Part shown: positions 17,324-26,444 of the stretch, one piece after another
How the letters are laid out: each line of letters opens with the position of its first letter
How positions within the stretch are numbered: the first letter of the stretch is position 1
Source of the DNA: Spirosoma pollinicola
GTDB lineage: Bacteria > Bacteroidota > Bacteroidia > Cytophagales > Spirosomataceae
Length of the DNA: 64,000 nt
Direction: 5' to 3'
NCBI RefSeq assembly: GCF_002831565.1
Contig: NZ_CP025096.1
Span: forward strand, 1,364,001-1,428,000
The notes under the pieces: generated by a model
The model's database searches: none
What the model was told of the DNA's origin: nothing
What the model saw: only the letters and a program-made list of their open reading frames with translations
Made by a program: the position numbers and the translations under genes

Positions 17324-19924
17324 TTAGGGCATTTTGGTAGCCTGTGCTTCCAGAATCAGTTGCTGGGCAGCGTTTGAGGGTGTAATGTGGATGTAGTTTC
17401 CCTGGCCGGAACGGGCAATTTTTCGGAGGTTTCGGCCGTTGACTTCCGCTTTGCCGAAGGTAAAAACGGTCAGAAAAATAGCTCGTTGAGTGTTTTCGGC
17501 AACCGATGCCTGCACGTCGTCGCTGATGTCGAATTCGCCATCTGTTGCCAGTACGATCCGGTTGTTACCCGCTTCGATATAGTGTTTATTGGCCGTTTTA
17601 TAGGCCAACTGGATGCCTTTATTTCCGTCGGTATCCCCATCTGATTTTAACTCGTCAACGACGCGGCTAATCTCGGCCATGTTGGCTCCTGATGTGGGTT
17701 TGAGTGCTACCCGTGCCTTCCCCGAATAGACCACAATGGAAACCTGATCCTCGGGACGAAGCAGGGTTAACAGCGACTTGATCGACTGCTTCAATAACGG
17801 CAGTTTATCGGGCGAACTCATGGAAGAGGAAACATCCAGCAACAGGATCATGTTGTTGGGCGCATAACCCGCCAGCGACTCTGGCTTGCTCGGCTGAACA
17901 GTTGACTCAACGGGTTGAACCACCGGTTTTTCGGAGTCAATAGGCGGTTGCCGCCGAAAGACAAACAAATCGGGTTGGTTGATCGTCGGCAGTACATCCG
18001 CTGGAGCCAGTTCACTAAACTTGTTGTACTGGTAGATTAACTCGTTGTTGTAGAAGTAATAAGCCGACTCAAACGGATTCGTTGACGACGTAACGGGCTT
18101 CACGGCCGCCACTACCTTCTCGAAACGGAGCGAGTTTTCGGCTACATCTTCGTAGGGCGAATAAGGACACAGGCCGTTGCTTCGTCCGTAGCGTTTGAGG
18201 CCGTTCAGATTGGCGTATTCATCGGCTATCAGCGTTCGGGCGTGGGCCGTGACCGAGTCCATCGCCGGTAGGTGATCGCTCTGCGCTTTCAGGTACCTCT
18301 TTACCCCGAAAAGGGCTTCCCGGTCCCGGTCAATGGTGGCCAGCAGTGCCCGACCCGATACATACCAGGCACTCGTTCGGCTGGCAGGTGGGTAACTTTC
18401 ATAGATACGCCGTATGTCCGTGTAGAGCCGTTCTTTTTTCTGATCGAATAGGTCGAACAGATCGGCATACCGATCCAGAATAGCATCGGAACGATGCAAC
18501 TGGTCTTGTAGATACTGTTTTTCGGTGGTATAGCGGACCAGTTCAGTGCTCAGGCCGTCCATTTCTGTCAGCATCGAAAACAGCACGTCTAACTGACCCG
18601 TCACCGATGCGCGATAGGGCATGGGAATGGATCGGCTTGTCGTGAGCAGGAGCTGGTGGGCCGAAACCGGAAGGATGACCTCATTATACGTGTAGGTGAG
18701 TGGGGCGCGTTTTGCCGCGTCAGCCGGGTTCCGATAGCGCTCGGCAGTGGGTTGGTAATTGCGGATCAGAAGCTGAATCCGGTGCATCTGCCGCAATGAT
18801 TCGTTAATAAACTCAATGTATCCAGACAGAACCTGAACGGTGGTTTTCAACGCGGGTGAAGTAGCCGGTTTAATCGTAAACACAACCGGTTCCATGTCCC
18901 GAAAAGCGGGTGTTTGTCCTGAGTTTTTGGCGGATGGGGTAGGCTTGGCGAGGCTAAAAACCGGGGTAAGTTTAGGTGAATGGAGCAGTCGTTTGGTCGA
19001 TACGCTATAGTTGACGAATCCGTCACGGGCCGCCAGTAAATCCTGATTGTAGTGCATCAGGAGTGCGCGGTAAAAGGCGTTCCCATGCTCGGATGATTGC
19101 CGGGCGGCAACCGTGTAGCCATCTACGGCGTCGCGCTTGAGTTGCTGGATGGACTGGAGCGCGACCCTGAACGGAACAATCGTCCCGGAAGCCGGGTAGG
19201 CTATCCCCAGCGGGTTGTTGTCAAAACTGTCCAGCACCTTCGCATCGGCCAGTATGCTTTGCTGCACCAGCTCAACCGGCCAGTCCGATGGGTCACTGGT
19301 TCGCAGGTAAAACGTAAGGGTATCGAGCAACTGCTGCTGGCTATGTAAAATTCGGTCCATGCCATCTTCCGTAGCCAGATATACGTCGGTGTTCAATAAG
19401 GGTTGATACCGACGGTAAACCCGTCTAATCTGGCTCATGAGCACAGCCCGTTCCTGAGCGAACTGCACAAACAGCGACTGCATCTGGCCAATCAGCACAT
19501 CGGACTGGCGCAGGTTATCGCGCTGGTAATCATTGAGACGAACGTAGGTTTCCAGCGCCTTTGCTGTTTGGTCGAGCTTCGCCAGGCAGCCCCACAGCGA
19601 TTCGGTCGTGCTGGTGAGCCGCTGCTTTTCGGCGGGTGTCAGACCATCGCTCACCAAAGCTTGTTGGTAGCTATAATCGTTCAGTGGTCCCGACGACGGC
19701 AATCGGAGTAACAAGGTGGAGGTCTGGTGGGGTTGCGAAGGCGCTACATAAGCGGCTGCATAGTACCCCTGTAACAGTTGAAAACGCCCTGCCAGCTCGT
19801 CGGCCGACTGATTCAGGAAAGCCACATAGCGGTTAAGCGACTGCTGCGGTGTTTCCCGAACGGGTTGGCCCGCTGCCCAGCCGGAAGCGAAAATTAGAAA
19901 GAGAAAGTACACATACGGTTGCAT
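17324..19924 (-). CDS. Secreted VWA-domain protein with internally duplicated helical region
   Basis: The protein is 866 aa. A signal peptide (residues 1-19) precedes two copies of an approximately 275-residue mostly helical unit, at about 28-307 and 363-637. Copy 1 NRYVAFLNQS matches copy 2 SGYIEFINES, RQSDVLIGQM matches HRSDAILDRY, and MSQIRRVYRRY matches YTDIRRIYESY. A linker leads to a von Willebrand A domain at about 690-866 with a complete metal site, DVSSSM at 697-702 and ATDGE at 793-797. VWA domains bind protein partners. The duplicated unit is not a family I know. Probably periplasmic or surface-bound. Confidence 0.8.
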   Translation of the reverse strand: MQPYVYFLFLIFASGWAAGQPVRETPQQSLNRYVAFLNQSADELAGRFQLLQGYYAAAYVAPSQPHQTSTLLLRLPSSGPLNDYSYQQALVSDGLTPAEKQRLTSTTESLWGCLAKLDQTAKALETYVRLNDYQRDNLRQSDVLIGQMQSLFVQFAQERAVLMSQIRRVYRRYQPLLNTDVYLATEDGMDRILHSQQQLLDTLTFYLRTSDPSDWPVELVQQSILADAKVLDSFDNNPLGIAYPASGTIVPFRVALQSIQQLKRDAVDGYTVAARQSSEHGNAFYRALLMHYNQDLLAARDGFVNYSVSTKRLLHSPKLTPVFSLAKPTPSAKNSGQTPAFRDMEPVVFTIKPATSPALKTTVQVLSGYIEFINESLRQMHRIQLLIRNYQPTAERYRNPADAAKRAPLTYTYNEVILPVSAHQLLLTTSRSIPMPYRASVTGQLDVLFSMLTEMDGLSTELVRYTTEKQYLQDQLHRSDAILDRYADLFDLFDQKKERLYTDIRRIYESYPPASRTSAWYVSGRALLATIDRDREALFGVKRYLKAQSDHLPAMDSVTAHARTLIADEYANLNGLKRYGRSNGLCPYSPYEDVAENSLRFEKVVAAVKPVTSSTNPFESAYYFYNNELIYQYNKFSELAPADVLPTINQPDLFVFRRQPPIDSEKPVVQPVESTVQPSKPESLAGYAPNNMILLLDVSSSMSSPDKLPLLKQSIKSLLTLLRPEDQVSIVVYSGKARVALKPTSGANMAEISRVVDELKSDGDTDGNKGIQLAYKTANKHYIEAGNNRIVLATDGEFDISDDVQASVAENTQRAIFLTVFTFGKAEVNGRNLRKIARSGQGNYIHITPSNAAQQLILEAQATKMP

Positions 19925-19971
19925 AATAAACAGGCGGGAAAGTCAACGATTTATGATAAGACTATTCTGAA

Positions 19972-21177
19972 TCAGTCGGGGTCCATCTCACTAAACCCCT
20001 CCTGAAATCGACCTTTGCGCAACTCTCCGTCAAACTGATCGCCAATGGTTCTGAGCAGCGTCTGGTCTGTGCTTTGCAGACTCAGGCTTTTGTAGTCGTC
20101 ACGAACGTAGAGGTTGAATACAGACCCATTGATGGTGAACACGGCACTGATCATACCCTCAGATCGCTCCACTCTGGGCTCGATAGCTGGATACTGTTTT
20201 TTAGCCCAACTCATGAAGTGATCAAACATACCGGGCAGCACCGGCTTTAGCTCGTAGCGAATTGGTTGCCCCTCACCCGGATCCTGCGCCCACCGACCGT
20301 GCCAGGGCGGGTGCTGCGTGTAGGGATGTACGCTCAGGATTTCTTTGCCCCCGCTGTCCGTTGTCCAGTCAAAATAAGTGGCAAACCAATCGGATGTTGC
20401 GTCTTCAGCCCAGATAAACTGCATGTCCGACGGACGGAATGGAACGGCATATACCTGATTCTTTACAAAATCGACACCCAGCATTGCATACTCCGACCGA
20501 TTGCGTTGGTTGTTATAGCGGGTGCCAAGAAACACCAATTGTGTCTTGCCGGGCGAGAAACTAACCAGCCTGGTGCTAACCCGAACAAAGCCGTCGGTGC
20601 GCTTTATCGACCCCTCGCTAATCAGATCGAACGGGTAAATCGCCAGCGTGTGTACGTCCAGGACACTACGCTCATCGACCAGTAAAAAACGCCCACCCGA
20701 CAGAAATCGGGATGCCCCTGAATTGTCCGTCGGCGTGCTGCTCTGTGCTCTGCCAGGTTGCCCGTGTTCGCTGTCGAGCCACTGGTAGGTACACAAGTCG
20801 CCCACATCACCAACGACGGTCGATGTATGTACCTGTCCCGCATCGTCAGTAATCAGGAAGATGCTGTTGCTGGTAGCCAGAATGGCAGTTTTCGGGGCGT
20901 CGGTCAGAAACCGGGCCTCCCAGATTTGCGCTTTTTTGCCCTCTTTACTGGTCAGTACGACTGGCTTACCCTGATAGTTGATGTTGAAATAAGACGTTGT
21001 GTGCGTGCCAATCAGGTTGCCGCTGCTATTGTTGGTGAACAGGTTCAGCCGGTAATCCCGCTCAAGCGAATAACTGATGGACATCGGTCCGCGAACAGTC
21101 TGATTCTGAGCGGTTGACGAACAGCCCAGCAAGGCAAGAAAGCTGGTCCAGGTGGCCATAGTGCGTAATAAAAACAT
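19972..21177 (-). CDS. Hypothetical lipoprotein
   Basis: The protein is 401 aa. A signal sequence ends in a lipobox-like LLGCSS near residue 19. The body is rich in beta-type sequence with aromatic residues (SYFNINYQGK, FLITDDAGQV, GGRFLLVDER, TQLVFLGTRY), suggesting a beta-propeller-like fold. The C-terminal part contains VFTINGSVFNLYVRDD. No family is recognised. It lies 47 bp upstream of the VWA gene on the same strand, so the two are probably expressed together. Confidence 0.55.
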   Translation of the reverse strand: MFLLRTMATWTSFLALLGCSSTAQNQTVRGPMSISYSLERDYRLNLFTNNSSGNLIGTHTTSYFNINYQGKPVVLTSKEGKKAQIWEARFLTDAPKTAILATSNSIFLITDDAGQVHTSTVVGDVGDLCTYQWLDSEHGQPGRAQSSTPTDNSGASRFLSGGRFLLVDERSVLDVHTLAIYPFDLISEGSIKRTDGFVRVSTRLVSFSPGKTQLVFLGTRYNNQRNRSEYAMLGVDFVKNQVYAVPFRPSDMQFIWAEDATSDWFATYFDWTTDSGGKEILSVHPYTQHPPWHGRWAQDPGEGQPIRYELKPVLPGMFDHFMSWAKKQYPAIEPRVERSEGMISAVFTINGSVFNLYVRDDYKSLSLQSTDQTLLRTIGDQFDGELRKGRFQEGFSEMDPD

Positions 21178-21220
21178 GGGTCTAATATAGGATTATGACA
21201 GGTGTAAAATGGCACGAAAA

Positions 21221-21616
21221 TCACCCCTGTCCCCTGGGTTGGGCATCCCGCGTGTTTTTCTGTACGGCAATAGCGGCAAAAAGGCTTAGTGTAAACGACA
21301 TACCGTAAAAGCCTTTTTCGCTTGGTGTCAGCGTGGCATTCCACAGGCCGACGGTAAGCAACAGTAGACACAGTAGCACTGATACCCAGCTCAGACCGTA
21401 ATAGATTGCGGTGACTGGAATACCCTCCTGTCGGTCGCGTACGCTTTTTTGCACCGAAACGGCTGCAAACAGGCCATACATGAGTACCGTGAAATAATAC
21501 CCCTTTTCGTTTAACGGCATTTGCGCGTTCCATAGCCCGATGTTAAAGGCTAATAGTCCGGCAAATAACGCGGCCCAGGCAGCGGCAATAAATGCCCCGG
21601 ATGGTTGTTGGTTCAT
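21221..21616 (-). CDS. yiaA: YiaA/YiaB-family inner-membrane protein
   Basis: The protein is 131 aa with four hydrophobic segments in two similar halves, as in E. coli YiaA. The first half has [20 protein letters not shown] and [13 protein letters not shown]; the second has [18 protein letters not shown] and VQKNTRDA. The twin GLWNA-x5-EKG motifs identify the family with confidence. The function is unknown; it is an inner-membrane protein. It lies 55 bp downstream of the truncated flavohemoglobin on the same strand, which hints at shared expression. Confidence 0.9.
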   Translation of the reverse strand: MNQQPSGAFIAAAWAALFAGLLAFNIGLWNAQMPLNEKGYYFTVLMYGLFAAVSVQKSVRDRQEGIPVTAIYYGLSWVSVLLCLLLLTVGLWNATLTPSEKGFYGMSFTLSLFAAIAVQKNTRDAQPRGQG

Positions 21617-21671
21617 GATTGTTGGGTGTGATTTAGTGGTTATGGAATACTATGGATTTATACTGGCGGCA

Positions 21672-22511
21672 TTAAGCCGCCTGATGCATCGGGCAACCGC
21701 CCGCGCGAATGACAAGGGCTGGTTTTTCGGCAGGCGCTCCCATCGGGCAAACCCCGGCGGGCGCACTGAGCTCAAGGTGATCGCCGGGTTGCACAATGTC
21801 GAGAAGCCAGTTGCTAACGCTGCCAGTTTTGCCCGTTTCGCGTTTGGCCACAATAGTGTAATATTGACCGTTCGGCGCACCTTCAACGCGGTACGGATGC
21901 GGCTGAAACAGTTGTAGCTCGGGCATAAACAGCCGTACATTCAGGTACTGACTCATCCCAAAATTAGCCACTGTTCCGCCGTCGGCAGGATACAGATGAA
22001 AGGTGGTTTTGCCATTGGTCTCCGCGATTTTGGCATTGACAATAAACGGACGCCAGCCCGTCCAGCCACCTGGTTTCGTTACCTGAGCTGCGTATAAATC
22101 GGCTTCGATGCCAATCATCAGACTGGCTAGTTGTTTATAAGCCGCCGTCCAGGCATCGAGCAGTGCCGGGGTTGCCGCCGTACCCAGCACTTCACTGATG
22201 GACGCAATCAGGTGGCGACCAATAACGGCATAGTGTTCGGGCCGAACAGCCAGGCTGGTGTGTTTGTGGCCAATGCGCTGTAATGTGGATAGCAGAACTG
22301 ACGGGTCGTCGATGTTTTCAGCGTAAGCCAGCACGGCCATCGCCAGGGCTGTCGGTTGTCGGCCATTCTCCTGATTAGCCATGTTGAAGGTGTTCTTCAG
22401 TTCAGCATTGACCGAAAAAACGCGCTGGTAGAAGTGTGTGGTCAGCAACAGGCCGTTTTCTTTTAAGACCGGTACGGTTGCTTTGATGAGTTGTTTCTGT
22501 TCGGGAGTCAT
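21672..22511 (-). CDS. Truncated flavohemoglobin-like protein (globin + degenerate FAD domain, no NAD domain)
   Basis: The protein is 279 aa; full flavohemoglobins have about 400. The globin part (1-140) keeps the residues of NO dioxygenases: Tyr28 (B10), Gln52 (E7), proximal His84 in KHTS, Tyr94 and Glu136. The FAD-like part (about 150-252) has GGW, VSNWL, GDHLELSAPAG, but the flavin-binding RxYS motif is replaced by H-P-Y-R (206-209) and GQY by SQY. The sequence then ends where the NAD domain would begin, with two Cys-Pro-Met motifs (255-257 and 273-275). An intact NO dioxygenase reaction needs FAD and NADH, so this protein either uses an outside reductase or is a heme sensor or carrier. 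Globin identity is sure; the function is inferred. Confidence 0.88.
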   Translation of the reverse strand: MTPEQKQLIKATVPVLKENGLLLTTHFYQRVFSVNAELKNTFNMANQENGRQPTALAMAVLAYAENIDDPSVLLSTLQRIGHKHTSLAVRPEHYAVIGRHLIASISEVLGTAATPALLDAWTAAYKQLASLMIGIEADLYAAQVTKPGGWTGWRPFIVNAKIAETNGKTTFHLYPADGGTVANFGMSQYLNVRLFMPELQLFQPHPYRVEGAPNGQYYTIVAKRETGKTGSVSNWLLDIVQPGDHLELSAPAGVCPMGAPAEKPALVIRAGGCPMHQAA

Positions 22512-22584
22512 TGGGTTTATGATTAGAGGAAGGGATGTAAAACACGGATAAGCTGTTCAAAAGGAAAGACCTGAGTTACACGAT

Positions 22585-23523
22585 TCAGATGGAAGAATGT
22601 GTTTTGACTCGGCCGCCGATGTGCAGAAACAGGTTTACTTTTTCGGGTTCCTGGCCAACACGAACCGGGTGTGCATCGCCGACGGCTTTACGACCCAGCT
22701 GTAGCAGTTGATCTGTATTCCGGTAGTTGAGGGACCAGGCCACTAAATCCATATAGGGTTTGGAAGGATGGTTATCGGCGAAATTGCCGACAATCAGTTC
22801 ACCTTCGGCTGTCAGGTACTCCGCAAACCGGCTGATGAGCTGCACAAACTGCCGGTCGTTGAAATAGTCGAACAAACCCGCCGACCAGATCATATCGTAC
22901 TGACGATCCGGCATGAACCTAAACACGTTCTTCTGGATGAATCGAATATCATCGGTGTGACCGGCAAACTTCGGTTTGGCATACGCAATGGCGTTGCTGT
23001 CTAGATCCACACAATCGGCAATGATCCGGTAATCGGGGTTTTCGGCGATGAACTCAGCCAGTTCAGTGCAGGGGCCACTGGCTAAATTAAGCAGTCGGAT
23101 TTCCCTCCGGTTATGGCGCTGCATATATGCCTTTACGACCTCTTTAAAGTACGTTTTGCGATTGCGAACGGCCCGGCAGGCTGCGTGATTTTGTAGAAAC
23201 AGATCCCACTTGGTGTAAGGCTGGTCGGGGCTGATGTACCAGGTGTACATACGCTCGATAATCTCGAAGTCGCCCGCGTAGCCGTGTGGTTTGTTAAGCA
23301 TAAAGCCCTGCATCGTCTGGTTCGATAAAGTCGTGCCAAACTCCGTCCGAATGCTGGTCAGTTCGTCGTCGGTCAGCAAACCCGACCGGAACTGGCTGCT
23401 TAACCGGATCATCAGGTTATCGACGTGCTGATAATCCTGTACGTCGGGACCGCCCTGACGGACCAGTTTTTCAATTTCTGCTTTCATCAGTGAAGTGCCT
23501 GGGGTGTAGGTAATAGTTTCCAT
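22585..23523 (-). CDS. Class I SAM-dependent methyltransferase
   Basis: The protein is 312 aa. The SAM-binding motif is LLNLASGPCTELAEF at about residues 142-156, followed by the acidic DCVDLDSNAIAYAK strand and YDMIWSAGLFDYF. An N-terminal helical part of about 100 residues precedes it. The overall pattern recalls methyltransferases annotated as 3-hydroxypalmitate methyl-ester synthases (PhcB-like), but this is a weak guess. It lies 73 bp upstream of the truncated flavohemoglobin on the same strand. Substrate unknown. Confidence 0.8.
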   Translation of the reverse strand: METITYTPGTSLMKAEIEKLVRQGGPDVQDYQHVDNLMIRLSSQFRSGLLTDDELTSIRTEFGTTLSNQTMQGFMLNKPHGYAGDFEIIERMYTWYISPDQPYTKWDLFLQNHAACRAVRNRKTYFKEVVKAYMQRHNRREIRLLNLASGPCTELAEFIAENPDYRIIADCVDLDSNAIAYAKPKFAGHTDDIRFIQKNVFRFMPDRQYDMIWSAGLFDYFNDRQFVQLISRFAEYLTAEGELIVGNFADNHPSKPYMDLVAWSLNYRNTDQLLQLGRKAVGDAHPVRVGQEPEKVNLFLHIGGRVKTHSSI

Positions 23524-23746
23524 TTGTGGTGCTGGTTAATTGGTTATGGAGTAAAGAATCAAGGTCTGCTCAATGGCCGGATAGTTTTGCCGGCGATTAT
23601 GGTGTAAAAGTGGCGGGCGGGTGCCTGCTTCTCAAAAAATAGATACTGAGTAGTAGCAGAAAGCCGTTAAACCGTACGGTATTGGCCTTGAGTCGTTTAC
23701 GACATCTGTATTGACCCCTGCATTATTCAGCCGGTACTGTTGACAC

Positions 23747-23782
23747 AAAAAAGCCTCTAACAGAATCGGTAGAGGCTTTTTT
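23747..23782 (-). terminator. Intrinsic terminator after the lipoprotein gene
   Basis: AAAAAAGCCTCTA (23747-23759) pairs perfectly with its complement at 23770-23782, with a 10-nt loop. On the minus strand it ends in a T-run and lies about 60 bp beyond the stop of the 23841-24839 gene. The rest of the gap 23524-23840 shows nothing else. Confidence 0.8.
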
Positions 23783-23840
23783 GGAGATGCTGTGCTGTCA
23801 GTGGACATCGCGAACCGGGCTACTATAGTAGCTGAACGGC

Positions 23841-24839
23841 TTAAAAAGTTGGCGGAGTGTCGGCCGACACATACTCATACGCCTTGCTATCCCTCACAAC
23901 GCCGGTTAGGACATCAACGCTCGTCCGATTTGATACATACCCGTTGGCGTTCATTGTGTAGGTAAATTTATTGTCCTGCTCCACCTGATTCGTAATCAGA
24001 TTTTTTCGGATTACACGCTTCACCAAATGAGTGCTGGCAGTGCCAAAAACGCCCAGATACGTATCCTTGAGGAGACCCCACCACTTAAAGTTCAACTGAG
24101 CGTTCAGCGGATACGAATCCGGTAGAAGCGCGGGGGCCTCCGCCAGTTTATAAGCAAACGTAATCTCCTCATCGGCTGCGTCCCCATTGTATCTGACTAC
24201 TTTACTTAGATCACCGTCTACTGTGTAGGAATACTCGTACTGTAACGTGAGGGTAGGGGCGAAACTGGTCCAAGTTTTTAACCGGCCCTGGTTGTCGTAG
24301 GTATATGACGAGTTATATACGTATTTCTGTTTAGTCACACCGCCATCGGGATAGACATACTCTCTGTACTGGTAGCAGCGGCCGTAAGCATCGAGCGTAA
24401 ACGTTTCCTCGTTGTAGGTTTTGTTATTGTAGACTGCAGTTGCCTTGACTGACTGAGTGCCTTCATATGTATAGTCTGTACGTTCATTAGTATTGCCCGG
24501 TACGTCTGCGCCATAAATTACGCGCTTCAACCGGCCATCCGGGTAGTAACTCACCGTCTGTGGTCCATCTTTGATGAGCACGTATTTCGGAAGCTTGTCC
24601 GGAATTATATTGTTTGTGGCCTGATTCGCCACTTGTCCGGGATTCGCGGGATTGACAAGATTATCATTTTGGCAGGCAAAAGAGCCGATTGCTACGGCAA
24701 GGGAAACCGCGATTTTTGAAAATAGTGTGTTGATAGTAAAAATCTGATTGATGTTGATGCCCCATTTGGGAAGCTGGGCGCAGCTCTTGACGGATGAGTT
24801 AGTTGACATGATTTTTAATGGATAGATGTTGTTGTTCAC
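23841..24839 (-). CDS. Hypothetical lipoprotein with YD-like repeats
   Basis: The protein is 332 aa as read from 24839. A hydrophobic stretch ending IGSFACQND (Cys at about 56) looks like a lipoprotein signal, but it begins some 40 residues from the first Met; a later start (24809, MSTNSS) shortens this only partly, so the true start is uncertain. The mature part contains repeated YTYDNQGRL-type units (DAYGRCYQYREY, YTYDNQGRLKTW, YTVDGDLSKVVRY, YTMNANGYVSNRT), reminiscent of YD/RHS-like beta repeats and common in Bacteroidota surface lipoproteins. No enzymatic motif is visible. Confidence 0.65.
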   Translation of the reverse strand: MNNNIYPLKIMSTNSSVKSCAQLPKWGININQIFTINTLFSKIAVSLAVAIGSFACQNDNLVNPANPGQVANQATNNIIPDKLPKYVLIKDGPQTVSYYPDGRLKRVIYGADVPGNTNERTDYTYEGTQSVKATAVYNNKTYNEETFTLDAYGRCYQYREYVYPDGGVTKQKYVYNSSYTYDNQGRLKTWTSFAPTLTLQYEYSYTVDGDLSKVVRYNGDAADEEITFAYKLAEAPALLPDSYPLNAQLNFKWWGLLKDTYLGVFGTASTHLVKRVIRKNLITNQVEQDNKFTYTMNANGYVSNRTSVDVLTGVVRDSKAYEYVSADTPPTF

Positions 24840-25029
24840 TGTTCGTTTGTTGCCTACTCGTTATCAGGTTTTCGGCTTACCCTGTATTGTGGTTCAAAGG
24901 TGACAGGTGCAAAAGGGAGGAACAAAAGTTTCACCCTGAATGGTCGTAATCTATTAGCTGAACTGTATACCAGTGTCGATGAGTCGTTTAGGGGATAATC
25001 TGTTTGTCTGTCTTCCTGCCTGGTGTGGT

Positions 25030-25068
25030 AAAAAAAATAGCCCTCCGGCGCGAACGACGAAGGGCTAT
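25030..25068 (-). terminator. Intrinsic terminator after the alpha/beta hydrolase gene
   Basis: An 8-bp stem (ATAGCCCT at 25037-25044 with AGGGCTAT at 25061-25068) is followed on the minus strand by a T-run (25030-25036). It lies about 25 bp past the hydrolase stop codon. Confidence 0.7.
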
Positions 25069-25091
25069 CTCAGGTATGTATGATTACTCGC

Positions 25092-25997
25092 TTAATGATG
25101 TTTTAGAATAGAACCAACATAGGCCATTGCTTCGGAGTACGTTTCGATGCCGTGACCTACATTGTCAAATACCTTGACTTCTCGTAAATTCTCAAGGTGT
25201 TTTTGCGCATTTTCGACGGACTGCTGCCAGGGAAACAAAAGGTCCTGATCGCCTACCAGAAGATAGGTGTCGGTTTTGACTTCAGACAGTTGTTCGGCCA
25301 TGTAATACGGCTTTTGCGTGTTGTCCTTATATCGGGTTAGTGCGAAAATTTCGTAATCAACCAGCATCTTTTTGGCTGTTTCGGATAGCTGGTGATTGGG
25401 CGTTGAAAAGATCGCTTTATCCAGAAATGTGGACACGTTCCGGCGGGTTGGATGTAGAATCGGCAGAAGATTGTAGAAAAGATTCTTTACCGATAGCGAG
25501 AAGGGTTGCAAACAGCCGGGATTCAACAGGAAAGCCGCTTCGATTTTTTCTGGCGCCACAAGGCCCAGTTTCATGCAAATGAGTCCACCGAATGAAGCAC
25601 CGGCTACGAATGCTTTCTTCAGGTGTAAACCGTCAAAAACTTCCGATGCCCATACGCCATAATCCAGTGACTCAATAGCTGGCGTGTCGCCGTGGCTTAG
25701 GTTTGGAAGTCCATTGGTTTCGACCATGAATATCCTCACGTTATGGTTTAGATTATCAAGCCCATTATCAAAATCCCAAATCAATGAGGTCGTTCGGGCA
25801 CCCGGAAAAATAACCAGGCTATCCAGGTTTTCCTGCTTTGTGTTCAACCCCCACACGTGCGTTTTTCCCAGCGACGTGTGAACCTCGTATTGCTCATATT
25901 GCCTGCCGTTGGCGGCTTCCAGCTGAGTGGTCCAATTTCTGAAATAGGCAAAGTCGTTCACCTGATCCTTGAAATGGGACCTGCGTTTTATAGTCAT
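25092..25997 (-). CDS. Alpha/beta hydrolase
   Basis: The protein is 301 aa with no signal peptide. The nucleophile elbow is GASFGG with Ser135; the acid is probably in VGDQDLLFP, and the catalytic His is in NVGHGIETY near the C-terminus. The oxyanion-region motif is VIFPGARTT (about 62-70). The family covers esterases, lipases and C-C hydrolases; the substrate is unknown. It lies downstream of the single-domain globin gene on the same strand with about 27 bp between them and may be cotranscribed with it. Confidence 0.85.
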   Translation of the reverse strand: MTIKRRSHFKDQVNDFAYFRNWTTQLEAANGRQYEQYEVHTSLGKTHVWGLNTKQENLDSLVIFPGARTTSLIWDFDNGLDNLNHNVRIFMVETNGLPNLSHGDTPAIESLDYGVWASEVFDGLHLKKAFVAGASFGGLICMKLGLVAPEKIEAAFLLNPGCLQPFSLSVKNLFYNLLPILHPTRRNVSTFLDKAIFSTPNHQLSETAKKMLVDYEIFALTRYKDNTQKPYYMAEQLSEVKTDTYLLVGDQDLLFPWQQSVENAQKHLENLREVKVFDNVGHGIETYSEAMAYVGSILKHH

Positions 25998-26024
25998 AGA
26001 TGGTATCGTTTATGCCCTGCTGAA

Positions 26025-26444
26025 TTAGTGACTCAGTGGAGCCTGTTCGAGCATGAGTTGGGTAAGGGTGTCATAACAGGCAATCCAGGCCTGTTGCACA
26101 TCGGTGTTCCAGTCGAGTCCTAATCCGCGTTCGAGTGTCCATAGCAGGGCCTCTTTCACATCGGCATAGTGGGAGGGCTGTACGCCATACCCGGCGTGGC
26201 TTCGGGCTAACAGACCAATTTCCTGCGCCACGGTATCCGGCCGGTCCAGTCGCGCTACGATAATACTGAGCATATCAACGAACTTCTGATACTGGCTTTC
26301 CATCGACCCCTTGAACATGGGCCGCAGGGCTGGATACTTGAAAAATAAACGCCGATAAAAGACATCACCCAGCACGGCCGGTTCAATCTCACGCAGGAGT
26401 TTCCAGGTTTGTTTGACCAGTTGAAGTTGTTGTTGCGTCATCAT
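26025..26444 (-). CDS. Single-domain globin
   Basis: From 26444 (MMTQQQLQLVKQTW) the protein is 139 aa, the normal length of a bacterial single-domain globin; an upstream ATG at 26501 would add 19 unusual residues. Tyr in DVFYRRLFFKYP is the likely B10 ligand-pocket residue and His in LARSHAGYGV is the likely proximal heme ligand. Such proteins bind O2 or NO. This is the second globin within 5 kb, after the truncated flavohemoglobin. It is transcribed away from the LytTR/kinase pair that starts 257 bp to the right. Confidence 0.88.
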   Translation of the reverse strand: MMTQQQLQLVKQTWKLLREIEPAVLGDVFYRRLFFKYPALRPMFKGSMESQYQKFVDMLSIIVARLDRPDTVAQEIGLLARSHAGYGVQPSHYADVKEALLWTLERGLGLDWNTDVQQAWIACYDTLTQLMLEQAPLSH

